Assembly (NCBI RefSeq): GCF_011089895.1
Contig: NZ_JAANAT010000003.1
Location: forward strand, 372,001 to 436,000
Direction: 5' to 3'
Source of the DNA: Mucilaginibacter inviolabilis
GTDB lineage: Bacteria; Bacteroidota; Bacteroidia; Sphingobacteriales; Sphingobacteriaceae
Length of the DNA: 64,000 bases
Shown: positions 17,359 to 26,584 of the stretch, piece by piece
Layout: each line of letters opens with the position of its first letter
Numbering within the stretch: position 1 is the first letter of the stretch
The notes under the pieces: model-generated
Database searches by the model: none
What the model was told of the DNA's origin: nothing
What the model saw: only the letters and a program-made list of their open reading frames with translations
Translations under genes and position numbers: made by a program

Positions 17359-18750
17359 ATGAACGATAAGCTTTTTACGTCCGAACATTTTTCGATCCTC
17401 AAACACCTCATCCGTTGGACGCTCATCATTATACCCATTGCTATCGTCATTGGCAGTATGGTGGCCTTGTTTTTATGGTTACTCAATTGGGCTATCCATT
17501 TCAGGTTTGCTCATACTTATCTGCTGTATCTTCTCCCCGGTGCCGGAGTACTGATCTATTTTATTTATAAACTGATAGGCGGATCGGCCGAAAAAGGAAA
17601 TAACCTTATCATCGACGAAATTCATCTGCCGGGTGGCGGCGTACCCAAACGTATGGCTCCTATTGTACTCATCACTACTATTATTACCCATCTGTTTGGT
17701 GGCTCCGCCGGGCGGGAAGGTACCGCTGTGCAAATTGGTGGCAGTATAGCGCAAATGTTTGGTGGCTGGTTTAAACTAAACCCTGATGATACACGTATTG
17801 TGCTCATCGCCGGTATTGCCGCAGGCTTTGGGGCTGTTTTTGGTACACCACTCACCGGGGCTATATTTGCCATGGAAGTGCTGACTATAGGGCGCATTCA
17901 ATACAATGCCCTGCTCCCTTGCCTTATAGCCAGTATCATTGGTGATGTTACGGTTGTTGCCTGGGGTGTTCATCATACGGCCTACCATATTGATATTTTT
18001 ACAACAGCACCACATTGGTTTTCGCCATACTTGTCGTTTGATTTTGTGTTGCTTTTTAAGATCATGATCGCATCTGCCGCGTTCGGATTAGCCAGCTACC
18101 TGTTTGCCTGGATGGTGCATGGCATCAAAGGCTTTTTTGTAAAGCGGGTGTCTATTCCCTGGCTGATACCGGTATTGGGCGGACTGATCATTATCGGTCT
18201 TACCGCGCTGATTGGCAAACCCGATTACCTGAGCCTCGGTGTCGATCCTGAGTATGCAGGTGCTGTTACCATTCCATCGGCCTTTCATACAGGCGGTGCC
18301 GATACCTGGAGCTGGCTCTGGAAAACCATTTATACCACTACTACCCTGGCTACCGGTTTTAAAGGCGGCGAGGTAACCCCACTTTTTTATATTGGAGCCA
18401 CCTTGGGTAACACACTATCGGTATTGATGGATGCACCGGTGGGTTTATTTGCAGCGTTGGGTTTCATTGCGGTTTTTGCCGGGGCAACCAACACACCGCT
18501 GGCCTGTACTATCATGGGAGTTGAGCTTTTTGGCGGCCAGTATGTTTTGTTTTTTGCGGTAGCTTGTTTTACCGCCTATTTTTTCAGCGGACACTCCGGT
18601 ATCTACAGTGCACAACGCATCGGCATACCCAAAGTATCAGACACCCGATTTTCTGACGCGGCTACCCTTTCAGAAGCTGGTAATCGCAGGCATAATTATG
18701 TGCAAAAGAAATTGCAGAAGTATGGGTTGGGGGGTAAAAAGGAAGAGTAA
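17359..18750 (+). CDS. CLC-type fluoride/proton antiporter (CLC-F-like)
   Basis: A 463-aa CLC membrane protein with 10 or more hydrophobic segments. The gating glutamate is in GREGTAVQ (Glu120). Instead of the chloride-type GSGIP signature, residues 80-84 read GNNLI, the known mark of CLC-F proteins that export fluoride in exchange for protons. The third motif reads GGEVTPLFYIGATLG. The upstream crcB riboswitch (17047-17099) fits this role in fluoride resistance. The last 25 residues are a basic cytoplasmic tail, with no CBS domains. An ordinary chloride channel is the alternative, but both independent signs point to fluoride. Confidence 0.9.
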   Translation: MNDKLFTSEHFSILKHLIRWTLIIIPIAIVIGSMVALFLWLLNWAIHFRFAHTYLLYLLPGAGVLIYFIYKLIGGSAEKGNNLIIDEIHLPGGGVPKRMAPIVLITTIITHLFGGSAGREGTAVQIGGSIAQMFGGWFKLNPDDTRIVLIAGIAAGFGAVFGTPLTGAIFAMEVLTIGRIQYNALLPCLIASIIGDVTVVAWGVHHTAYHIDIFTTAPHWFSPYLSFDFVLLFKIMIASAAFGLASYLFAWMVHGIKGFFVKRVSIPWLIPVLGGLIIIGLTALIGKPDYLSLGVDPEYAGAVTIPSAFHTGGADTWSWLWKTIYTTTTLATGFKGGEVTPLFYIGATLGNTLSVLMDAPVGLFAALGFIAVFAGATNTPLACTIMGVELFGGQYVLFFAVACFTAYFFSGHSGIYSAQRIGIPKVSDTRFSDAATLSEAGNRRHNYVQKKLQKYGLGGKKEE

Positions 18751-18770
18751 AAAAGTACAAATATCAAATA

Positions 18771-18852
18771 TTGTCATTCTGAACGTAGTGAAGAATCTAT
18801 TCTTCGTTAAGAAGGGTTCCAGAATAGATCCTTCGTACCTCAGGATGACAAA
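18771..18852. repeat. TTGTCATTCTGA-type dispersed hairpin repeat
   Basis: TTGTCATTCTGAACGTAGTG and GAAGAATCTATTC pair with GAATAGATCCTTCGTACC and TCAGGATGACAA. It lies in the convergent gap between the CLC gene and the OstA-like gene, so it may also stop transcription from both sides. Confidence 0.75.
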
Positions 18853-18871
18853 TTATTTTATAAACCTCAAC

Positions 18872-21802
18872 CTAACTCCCTGGCTTTTTAGGCGCAACAA
18901 TTGTTGTATCCTTAACCGCTTTTATTGGTGGCGGTGTGCCCCCGATTTTGCCTGTAGTATCCTTTGACGCCTTTATGGCCGATGGGATAGCTGTAGTGTC
19001 TTTACCTGCTTTTATCGCCGGCAGATTTCCTGCACCTGCTTTACTGGCCGATGTGTCCTTGCCCGCGTTTGTTGCCGGTTGCTTGCCTTTTACGGTGCTG
19101 CCAGCAGTACCCGTAACCGGTTTTACGGTTGTCGCCGCCTTGCTTATCGAATCGGTAAGGGTTTTCAGAGCCAGTTGTAGTTTCTTCACAGAATCGGCTT
19201 TAGCCGGGTCCTTTTCAAGCTTCAATATTTTCCCTTTCAAATTACTAATCCTAACCTGATTTAAACTATCGGCTTTGGTTTTTGGTGCCGGAGATCTTAC
19301 AATTGCGGCAGCCTTGCTTATGGAATCGGTAAGGTGTTGAAGGTTCAACTGTAGCTTTTTCACAGAGTCGGTTTTGGTCGAATCCTTGCTGAGTTTCAAT
19401 ATTATTCCCTTCAGGTTATCCATTTTAGCCTGTGTTAAGCTGTCTACCTTAACTTTCGGAGGCGGTGATTTTGAAACTGCTGATTTTTTATGATGCGTTG
19501 GAATGATCGCTTCTTTGGAGGCTGGCCGGTCCTTCGGTTTCCATATAAAACCTTTTAATAGTTTATCTTCCTCGGTAACTTTAGCAATGGGGACATAGCG
19601 GTTTTCGGGCTTGGTTACAAAAGTAACTTCTTTAGTTTCGCCATTTTTAAAAACAACATGGATCCGGCTGCTTAATGATCGTTGCATACCGGCTATCTTG
19701 CCACTATCACGCTTAAAATAAATGCTTTCGGCATTAACGGCTATGTATAGCTGGTGAAGCTTGTCATTTTTAAAGAAACCCCGCATCTTTCGGCCCGAGG
19801 ACTGGTTAAAGTGCAGCGAGTCGTCCTTCTCAATATTCACCACAAAGGCATTCGGAAACAATTCGATATTATCCAGCTTTTTGTTGCGCATTTGCAGGTA
19901 AACGGTATCGCCCGAAAGTTGAGAGCCCTGTGTCCAGAACATAGGTTTTACATAACAACGTATGGTAGAATCTGCATTGCTGTAAAAAATAGAATCGGCC
20001 TTACCTTGCAAATCCGATTTAAATATTTTAGCATGATGGTGGGCTATTAATATCCTGATGCGGGCAGTATCCTTTACGTCAAACTCCCGGCTGGCAAATA
20101 CCGGGTCTTTTTTCATGTTTACAGCCCGTACACTGTCCTGTTTGGCCTTTCTTTTGGCATTTAACAGATCTTTTTTGATTTGGGTAGAATCAACCTTCGG
20201 CTTTCCAAAAAAGTCGCGATGCAGGTACGTAGTGTCTTTTGGGAGGTGCAGGTAAACAATCGGCATACCCTTTAATTTCTGATTCAAAACGGCCCGTTTT
20301 AGACCAGCTTCGGAGGTGTCCCTGAAATGCAGCAGCCTTTGTTTTTCCTGGTATATCTTCAGGTTTTTGAAGGTCATAATTTGGGTTTCCAGCGTATCGG
20401 CCGTCATAAATATCGAGTCGCGCTTTACTTTTTCACCTTGTTTATTCGTATCTACAGGTGCTGCTATCAGTTTATCTCCCTTCTTCGGTTTAATGTCGGC
20501 AGCCAGCTTGGCCATATTGGTGAGCTTTTTATCCGCGTCGCCCGGTTTTATATTTTTGGTTTGCACGCCGAGCTTTTTCGTTACGGAATCTATTTTAACT
20601 GAATCCCCCTTCCCGATGGTGCCTTTGGCTTTGACATTATCGGCTATTTTTGAAAGCTCAGTGAGTTGCCCAATCGCATCGCCCGGTTTTATATTTTTGT
20701 TTTGTTTGATCAGGGCTCTCGCGGCAGAATCTATCCGGGTCGAATCTGTTTTACTCACCATTGTTCCCGGTTTCAGATCTTTAGCCAGCTTGGTCATGTT
20801 GGTAATATCCTTAGTGTTGGGGCCATCCTTGAGCTTGTTTTTTATCGCATCTTTGGCATTTTTAGCTAATACAGGAGGTGTTTTGGCCGCTGCCGAATCT
20901 GTTTGAGTGCTGTCTTTTTGCTCGGTGATTAGCACCACGTATGCATTTTCGGTAACCACAGTACGTTCGTCGGCTTTAAAATAGGTACCCAGATCGCCTT
21001 TGAGTGTTATTTTTTGTTCATTATCATTAAAGGTGATGTTTTTAACCGCGCGGCCATAGCCTTTGAGCCGGTCGTAAAATAAACTATCACCTTTTAATGA
21101 TTTGGTTCCCTGTTTGTAATGATTCTTTTTGCCAAAAAAAGCTTGCTCGGTTACGGTATTATAAAGTCCGTTTTCGGTGTACAGAGTGTCCTTGTCTTTT
21201 TTGCCGTAGATATTGGTGGGGCCGTAGAAATAAGATATACGGGTGCCCGTATTATAACGCAGGGTGTCGGTTTTAATAATGGCATCAATGGTAGTGAGTA
21301 CCACATCATACCGAAAATAAGAGTCGCGCGACTGTGCAAAATAATAGCCGTTTTTACTGGTAAGCACATTGTCCTTATTTACCAGTTTACCTCCGCTGGT
21401 ATAAGTGCCTATGCGGGTAGCGGTATTGTAGGTAAGATAATTGGTAGTTAAGGTGGCATCACGGTCTACCATTTTTACATTATCGGTGAGTATAGCCAGT
21501 TTGGTGTTACCGTTGTAGTTGAGCTTATCAGAAAAAATATTCAGCGTATCGCCCTGGTTGATGTTTACGTTGCGAAAGGCATCAAAAGCGTTTTCGTTAG
21601 GATAAAAATAAGCACTGTCTGAACGCAGGGTTGAGAAATCCTGTTTAAAAACCCCTTTATAAACCTTGATCACCTGGCGTCCTTTAATGGTAACAACAGA
21701 GCTGCTTTCTGACTGTATCAGGTTTACAATTGATTTCTTTTTTTGGGCCATAACACTGCCCGTCAGTATCAATAACAGAAAGCTTAAAACATATTTACTC
21801 AC
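18872..21802 (-). CDS. OstA/LptA-like protein with repeated low-complexity C-terminus
   Basis: A 976-aa exported protein (signal peptide cleaved after about residue 19, VMAQ). Residues 35-290 carry OstA/LptA-like beta-jellyroll repeats (DTLNIFSDKLNYNGNTKLA, GDSLFYDRLKGYGRA), as in lipopolysaccharide transport bridge proteins. Residues 300-450 hold about three degenerate repeats around KNIKPGDA and KIDSVTKK. Residues 560-760 return to an OstA-type fold (YSNADSTIRCYVKPMFW). The tail from about 790 contains two copies of a 70-residue unit (LKGIILKLSKDSTKTDS / LKGKILKLEKDPAKADS) and then a Lys/Thr/Ala/Pro-rich end. The outer-membrane lipid transport role is inferred from family. Confidence 0.85.
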   Translation of the reverse strand: MSKYVLSFLLLILTGSVMAQKKKSIVNLIQSESSSVVTIKGRQVIKVYKGVFKQDFSTLRSDSAYFYPNENAFDAFRNVNINQGDTLNIFSDKLNYNGNTKLAILTDNVKMVDRDATLTTNYLTYNTATRIGTYTSGGKLVNKDNVLTSKNGYYFAQSRDSYFRYDVVLTTIDAIIKTDTLRYNTGTRISYFYGPTNIYGKKDKDTLYTENGLYNTVTEQAFFGKKNHYKQGTKSLKGDSLFYDRLKGYGRAVKNITFNDNEQKITLKGDLGTYFKADERTVVTENAYVVLITEQKDSTQTDSAAAKTPPVLAKNAKDAIKNKLKDGPNTKDITNMTKLAKDLKPGTMVSKTDSTRIDSAARALIKQNKNIKPGDAIGQLTELSKIADNVKAKGTIGKGDSVKIDSVTKKLGVQTKNIKPGDADKKLTNMAKLAADIKPKKGDKLIAAPVDTNKQGEKVKRDSIFMTADTLETQIMTFKNLKIYQEKQRLLHFRDTSEAGLKRAVLNQKLKGMPIVYLHLPKDTTYLHRDFFGKPKVDSTQIKKDLLNAKRKAKQDSVRAVNMKKDPVFASREFDVKDTARIRILIAHHHAKIFKSDLQGKADSIFYSNADSTIRCYVKPMFWTQGSQLSGDTVYLQMRNKKLDNIELFPNAFVVNIEKDDSLHFNQSSGRKMRGFFKNDKLHQLYIAVNAESIYFKRDSGKIAGMQRSLSSRIHVVFKNGETKEVTFVTKPENRYVPIAKVTEEDKLLKGFIWKPKDRPASKEAIIPTHHKKSAVSKSPPPKVKVDSLTQAKMDNLKGIILKLSKDSTKTDSVKKLQLNLQHLTDSISKAAAIVRSPAPKTKADSLNQVRISNLKGKILKLEKDPAKADSVKKLQLALKTLTDSISKAATTVKPVTGTAGSTVKGKQPATNAGKDTSASKAGAGNLPAIKAGKDTTAIPSAIKASKDTTGKIGGTPPPIKAVKDTTIVAPKKPGS

Positions 21803-21833
21803 GTTGGCAAAATTAGTTTTTTGTTGGGGTTAA

Positions 21834-21930
21834 AGAGAATCAAGAGTTAAGAATCAAGAGACAAGACAAAAAAAGCCATTTGTAACCTATTTTTTCTCTC
21901 TTAATTCCTGATTCTTAACTCTTGGTTCTC
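21834..21930. repeat. GAATCAAG/CTTGATTC hairpin repeat
   Basis: AGAGAATCAAGAGTTAAGAA is mirrored by GATTCTTAACTCTTGGTTCT about 60 bases later. It belongs to the same family as the elements at 573-927 and 5632-5735 and lies before the divergent tilS gene. Confidence 0.55.
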
Positions 21931-21970
21931 ATAATTTAATAATTTTGATGGTGCAAACCAAATATTGCAG

Positions 21971-22045
21971 AATCGACTCACCCCGTCTACGCTTCGCTGG
22001 ACGGCCCTCTCTCCGGCTTCGCCGCAAAGAGGGAGGGAGAACATC
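21971..22045. repeat. CACCCCGTCTACGCTTCGC-type GC-rich repeat
   Basis: A GC-rich block in an AT-rich gap, starting ACTCACCCCGTCTACGCTTC, with a stem of CCCTCT...AGAGGG around GGCTTCGCC. This type of sequence is a dispersed intergenic repeat in related genomes as far as I remember; only one copy lies in this window. Confidence 0.45.
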
Positions 22046-22090
22046 TTCTGCTTTAGTAAGCTTTTAGCAATAACAAATAACAAGCGAAAT

Positions 22091-22120
22091 CACTAATTCA
22101 TTAACTCACTAATTCACTCA
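22091..22120. repeat. Short tandem CTAATTCA/TAACTCA words before tilS
   Basis: Three imperfect direct copies of a 9-10 base word (CTAATTCATT, AACTCACTAATTCACTCA) lie directly before the tilS start. Confidence 0.45.
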
Positions 22121-22125
22121 TTATC

Positions 22126-23463
22126 TTGCTGCCAGTTAAACAATTTGTAAATTTTATTGAACAAAATACTTTGTTTACGCCTGGCAGCAAAATTTTGGCT
22201 GCGGTAAGCGGTGGCATGGATTCTGTTTTAATGGCCCACTTATTAAAGCAGGCCGGTTATACCTTTGGCATCGCCCACTGTAACTTTCAGCTGCGCGGCG
22301 ACGAAGCCCTGCGCGACCAGTCCTTTTGTAATGATCTGGCCAACCAGCTTCGTGTACCTTTCCATACCGTTAATTTTGATACCCGGAATTATGCTGCCGA
22401 AAATAAAATATCTATTCAGATGGCTGCGCGCGAACTGCGTTATCAATGGTTCGGCGCCATAAGCCAGCAATCAGATTACCAGGTTATTGCGCTTGCACAC
22501 CACCAAAACGACACAATTGAAACAATATTGTTAAACCTTACCCGGGGTACGGGCATAGCTGGGCTGCATGGCATACTGCCTCAAAACGGTAACCTGGTAC
22601 GCCCATTGCTGTTTTTAAACCGGGATGAGATAACCTCCATCATCGCCCAAAATAAGTTGGATTATGTGGAGGACAGCTCCAACGCTTCGGCCAAATATGC
22701 CCGTAATAAAATCAGACTGGAGGTGATACCCCTGCTAAAAGAATTGAACCCGGCACTGGAGAAAACCTTTGAAAATAACCTGAAACATTTCCGCGACCTG
22801 GAAACATTGCTCGAAAATCAAATCGCGCGGCTATCCGAAACAATAATTAAACATGGACAAGATGGTAATTATATGTTGCTGGATGAAGTTAGGCAATTAA
22901 ACCCTATGCGTTTATTGCTGTTTAAATTACTGCAGCCATACGGTTTTAACGAAACTGCCGTTGATGACCTGATATCGGCATTGGATAAACATTCCGGCCG
23001 GGTATTTGAATCACCAACATATTCGGTAATACTGGACCGCGACCGGTTGATATTGGAGAAAAGGAAAAATGGTGGGCACGAAGCTGTTCTGATTGCCGAA
23101 AAAACACATGAGGTGCATTACGGCAATTATAAAATGACGGTTTTGCATGACGATAGCCCGCTGATTATAAAGGACAATCCGCTGGCCGTATCTGTTGATG
23201 CTGCATTGTTGAAATTTCCGCTCACCTTGCGGGTGTGGCAGGAGGGCGATTATTTTTATCCCCTGGGTATGAAGGGGCGAAAGAAACTGAGCGATTTTTT
23301 TATCAATCAGAAAATATCGCTGAATCAAAAAGAGGAAGTGCCGGTGCTGGTAAATGGTAATGGCGAAGTGATGTGGGTTGGTGGTTACCGGCCCGACGAA
23401 AGGTATAAAGTAAGCAATAACACTAAAAAAGTTACTATCTTCGAACTGTATAAATTAAGATGA
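22126..23463 (+). CDS. tilS: tRNA(Ile)-lysidine synthase TilS
   Basis: A 445-aa N-type ATP pyrophosphatase that converts C34 of tRNA-Ile(CAU) to lysidine so that it reads AUA. The PP-loop SGGMDS is at residues 28-33. HCNFQLRGDEALRDQ and LAHHQNDTIETILLNLTRGTG are TilS-typical, and the C-terminal domain ends in LRVWQEGDYFYPLGMKGRKKLSDFFI. The start is a TTG at 22126 (LPVKQFVNFIE); no ATG lies between it and the PP-loop at a reasonable distance, and family proteins start here. It overlaps the next gene by 4 bp. Confidence 0.93.
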   Translation: MLPVKQFVNFIEQNTLFTPGSKILAAVSGGMDSVLMAHLLKQAGYTFGIAHCNFQLRGDEALRDQSFCNDLANQLRVPFHTVNFDTRNYAAENKISIQMAARELRYQWFGAISQQSDYQVIALAHHQNDTIETILLNLTRGTGIAGLHGILPQNGNLVRPLLFLNRDEITSIIAQNKLDYVEDSSNASAKYARNKIRLEVIPLLKELNPALEKTFENNLKHFRDLETLLENQIARLSETIIKHGQDGNYMLLDEVRQLNPMRLLLFKLLQPYGFNETAVDDLISALDKHSGRVFESPTYSVILDRDRLILEKRKNGGHEAVLIAEKTHEVHYGNYKMTVLHDDSPLIIKDNPLAVSVDAALLKFPLTLRVWQEGDYFYPLGMKGRKKLSDFFINQKISLNQKEEVPVLVNGNGEVMWVGGYRPDERYKVSNNTKKVTIFELYKLR

Positions 23464-23942
23464 GCGATAAAGCAATTTTTGTAGAAAAACAGTACCTCGG
23501 CAGGGAATTTATCCCGATAACTATACGCCTGGTTTTGGCCATGTTTTGTTTCGCGGCCTATTTTTTTACGGATGAACGTGAACGCAACGGCGACCTGCTG
23601 GTGGTGGTTGGCTTTGCTATCATCATCATATCCATCATCATGGGTTTTTTACTGCACTTTAGTACCCGGGTTGAAAATAAAAGTATCAGGCTTAACGGTT
23701 TGTGGACCACCCGCCTGGTTAAAATTGATCTGAATGGCATTGTGAAGGCAGAAAAAGGATCATACAGCCGCTATTTGTTCAATAACCCGGTATATAACCT
23801 GCATACCAAAGGAACTGTGCGCTTTTATGCCGCCGGTAATGATGCCATACACCTTACCGACAGGGATGGCCTGCTTTATATTATCGGATCGCAGCATGCC
23901 AATGAGTTTTTGAGAGCGATCAAAGAAGAGATGGCCAAGTAA
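23460..23942 (+). CDS. Hypothetical two-helix membrane protein (PH-like)
   Basis: A 160-aa protein with two hydrophobic segments (about residues 20-38 and 48-67) followed by a beta-rich soluble part and a final helix (HANEFLRAIKEEMAK). The soluble part, with SIRLNGLWTTRLVKIDLNGIVKAE, resembles bacterial PH-like domains. It is coupled to tilS by an ATGA-type 4-bp overlap and followed after 29 bp by gtrA, so the three genes form an operon. Function is unknown. Confidence 0.75.
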   Translation: MSDKAIFVEKQYLGREFIPITIRLVLAMFCFAAYFFTDERERNGDLLVVVGFAIIIISIIMGFLLHFSTRVENKSIRLNGLWTTRLVKIDLNGIVKAEKGSYSRYLFNNPVYNLHTKGTVRFYAAGNDAIHLTDRDGLLYIIGSQHANEFLRAIKEEMAK

Positions 23943-23971
23943 CAAGCAGCTCTGCATTTTAAAAATCTGGT

Positions 23972-24493
23972 ATGCGCAAAGTCCACAATTTTATACGACA
24001 CGGAATCCTGAATTTTATCGACCTGTTTTACAAACCATTTAAAAAATGGATGCCGCTGCACACCTTTCGTTATGCGGCCTGCGGTGGCAGTAATACGGTG
24101 TTTGATATCCTGCTTTTTAGTTTCAGCTATAATTTTATCTTCAAAAAACATAACATCGATCTTGGTTTTTATACCCTGAGCCCGCATATTGCTTCGCAGA
24201 TGTTTTCGTTCAGTATCTCGTTTTGCACCGGATTTTATTTAAACAGATATGTGGTTTTTAAAGAATCGGGCCTGAGTAAAAGGGGCCAATTATCCAGGTT
24301 TATAATTGTTAATGCCATATGTATTTTGCTAAATCTGGTGTTTTTAAAATTGCTGGTTGATGTGATGGGTCTTTATCCAACTCCAGCCAAGATCATAGCT
24401 ACCATATTTATTGTGTTCTTTAGCTATTTTAGCCAAACTCACTTCTTCTTCAAGAAAAAGAAGCCGGCAGTATCTGCCGAAGACGGCCAATAA
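23972..24493 (+). CDS. GtrA family membrane protein
   Basis: A 173-aa protein with four hydrophobic helices. RYAACGGSNTVFDILLF at the first helix and FCTGFYLNRYVVFKESG are the GtrA family marks. GtrA-like proteins are thought to move lipid-linked sugars or to take part in cell-surface polysaccharide synthesis. The C-terminus ends with a Lys-rich cytoplasmic tail (FFFKKKKPAVS). It is the third gene of the tilS operon. Confidence 0.88.
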   Translation: MRKVHNFIRHGILNFIDLFYKPFKKWMPLHTFRYAACGGSNTVFDILLFSFSYNFIFKKHNIDLGFYTLSPHIASQMFSFSISFCTGFYLNRYVVFKESGLSKRGQLSRFIIVNAICILLNLVFLKLLVDVMGLYPTPAKIIATIFIVFFSYFSQTHFFFKKKKPAVSAEDGQ

Positions 24494-24560
24494 ATAACAC
24501 TTGCAATACTGGTTTTTGTAAAGTTTCAGCTATAAATAAACGAGTAATAGTTAAACTATT

Positions 24561-24600
24561 CATATCGGTATAAAGAATTATATATCTTTAAGCCGATATG
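24561..24600 (+). promoter_or_regulatory. Hairpin whose 3' arm contains a start codon
   Basis: CATATCGGTATAAAGA and TCTTTAAGCCGATATG pair over 14 of 16 positions (8 bp, two mismatches, 6 bp; 8-base loop). The last three bases of the stem are the ATG of the gene at 24598. Folding in the mRNA would hide the start codon. Confidence 0.5.
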
Positions 24601-25548
24601 CTTTTCACCAATAATCACATCAAATACATAGGCGCTGCAATGCTGCTTGTTACTGCTATTACCCACTCCGGATGCAAAGATCCGGGCAAGGCTAAAGAAA
24701 AACACCTGATATCATTCCGGGCTTTTAACGGCATTAACTATAGCGAAGTAGCCAGACGGCAAAAAAACGGTTTGTCATTTAATGAATATGGTTACCAACT
24801 GGAACCCCAATGGAAAATGAAATTCGTTTCGGACGATTCGGTGAGCATCTTTAGTCCCACAAAAAATACGTTCATCAATTTCCCGCTTACACGTGGATAT
24901 GACTCTGTTTTTAACGCGGCACGGTCATGGTTCAAAATTAAAAAACTGAGTAAAGACAGTATCGTCATGGAGATACTACAAGCAAAAGGCGATTCCATAG
25001 ATATCGCCGGCTCCAAAGTATATATGTTGTTTTATGCCGACAATTATGTGAAAAATGTGTTGCATACGGATACTTCCATACTGAGACGCCCCAGTAGCAA
25101 GGATACTTTGTTTGTAAAAGCATTGGCAGCCAAAGCCAGCAATAACATAGCCAAAGCCTTTTCGGCCAGGCAACCGGTTCAGCTGATAAGTAAAAGCCCT
25201 TTAGTAACGGTAAATCAACGGCATACCAAACCCGATATTATGAATAATTTTGATGCATCGGATGATTACCTTGATCCTACTTTCGATATTACTATCCATA
25301 AAGCCTATAAGGATTTTTACTACTCCTTTGAGATATGTGTTGATGACAAAGGTCTAATGCATTTTACAAGGCCGTTGGTAGGGTTCATGGGCGACGAAGG
25401 TGCTGAAAAAGCATACATACAGGCCTCGCAAAGTATCATGAATAGTTATTTACAGTATTACTTGAAGATTATACCGGGCAGTACGCTTGGTTTTCCTCAT
25501 GCCAGCACCATATCGTTACATGTGGAGGGTAAAGCGGCAGCTAAATAA
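24598..25548 (+). CDS. Hypothetical lipoprotein
   Basis: A 316-aa protein with a lipoprotein-like signal (ITHSGCKD, Cys about 26). The mature chain mixes alpha and beta segments, with repeated small motifs of Ser-Lys-Asp and a C-terminal part reading FYYSFEICVDDKGLMHFTRPLVGF. I do not recognise the family. It follows gtrA by 104 bp and starts inside the hairpin at 24561-24600. It is probably a periplasmic or outer-membrane protein of the same region. Confidence 0.7.
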   Translation: MLFTNNHIKYIGAAMLLVTAITHSGCKDPGKAKEKHLISFRAFNGINYSEVARRQKNGLSFNEYGYQLEPQWKMKFVSDDSVSIFSPTKNTFINFPLTRGYDSVFNAARSWFKIKKLSKDSIVMEILQAKGDSIDIAGSKVYMLFYADNYVKNVLHTDTSILRRPSSKDTLFVKALAAKASNNIAKAFSARQPVQLISKSPLVTVNQRHTKPDIMNNFDASDDYLDPTFDITIHKAYKDFYYSFEICVDDKGLMHFTRPLVGFMGDEGAEKAYIQASQSIMNSYLQYYLKIIPGSTLGFPHASTISLHVEGKAAAK

Positions 25549-25560
25549 AAACAATAGCTA

Positions 25561-26442
25561 TCATTCATTATTCATAACAGTCATGAGCTGTTCGGTAAAC
25601 AATATCGCGGCTTTTTTGCGGTAAACACCCTTTTGCCAAAGGATATAAGATTGCTTTTTTACCTCCTGACCGGCTATCGGAATGGCAATCAGCTTATCCC
25701 ATCCTATTAAGGTTTTTTCATTCAGGATGGTTGCCCACTCGCCATCCTGCACTAATGACAGCAAGGAATGCACATCATTCAGCTCGATCTTGATATTGGG
25801 GCTCATTTTGTTTTTGTAAAATAGCTCGTTAATAAATGTGCGCGAGCTAAAACCCTTGCCCGGTAATATCAATTCCAACTCTGATAGTTGTTTCAGGTTT
25901 ACACTTTTGAGTTGCGCCAATGGGTTATTTTTGGCCACCACCATCACAATACTGGAGCTGAACAAGGGCTGCATTTCCAGATCCTCATCGTCTGATTCGT
26001 TGTGATAGGCTACAATCAGATCCAGCTCAGCCAAACGAAGTTTTTTTTCCAGTTCTACGTGATTATCAGAAGTGATAAAAATTTTAATACCCGGATATTT
26101 GGTTGAAAATGGAGCCAATACCGGAAATAACGAAGAGGTAAAAGCATAGGATACGCCTACATTCAGTTCGCCGGTGGCTGCGTTATTTAATTCGGCGATG
26201 GCTTGTTTGCCTTTTTGTACGTCCATTAATATTTTGCGGGCATGCGTTAAAAATACATGGCCAGCCTCGGTAATACGCACGTGTTTGCCAATACGATCAA
26301 ACAGCAGCATACCCAGCTCCTCTTCCAGCTGTTTAATTTGCTGCGATAAGGTGCTTTGGGTAATAAAAACCGCAGCAGCCGCCTCGGTAAAATTCATGGT
26401 TTCGGCCGCTTTAACAAAGTATTGCAATTGTCTGAGTTCCAT
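25561..26442 (-). CDS. LysR family transcriptional regulator
   Basis: A 293-aa regulator with the LysR winged HTH at residues 1-60 (MELRQLQYFVKAAETMNFTE, ITQSTLSQQIKQLEEELG) and a C-terminal substrate-binding-like domain with two lobes from about residue 90. The style is that of CynR/CbbR-like proteins. It is divergent from the MFS gene at 26585; the 142-bp gap between them is AT-rich and is the likely site of both promoters and of its operator. The gene it controls is most likely that exporter. The inducer is unknown. Confidence 0.9.
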   Translation of the reverse strand: MELRQLQYFVKAAETMNFTEAAAAVFITQSTLSQQIKQLEEELGMLLFDRIGKHVRITEAGHVFLTHARKILMDVQKGKQAIAELNNAATGELNVGVSYAFTSSLFPVLAPFSTKYPGIKIFITSDNHVELEKKLRLAELDLIVAYHNESDDEDLEMQPLFSSSIVMVVAKNNPLAQLKSVNLKQLSELELILPGKGFSSRTFINELFYKNKMSPNIKIELNDVHSLLSLVQDGEWATILNEKTLIGWDKLIAIPIAGQEVKKQSYILWQKGVYRKKAAILFTEQLMTVMNNE

Positions 26443-26584
26443 AATTAATCGTTTTTATCAATTAATATCATTAAAACAATCTATTTTACAAATATATCAT
26501 CATTCCCGATATTTGTACCATAAAGAATTTCAATAGTCTTGCATTAAGATCTCCCCTGAAAAGCTTTTGTTATCTGTTACCCCA

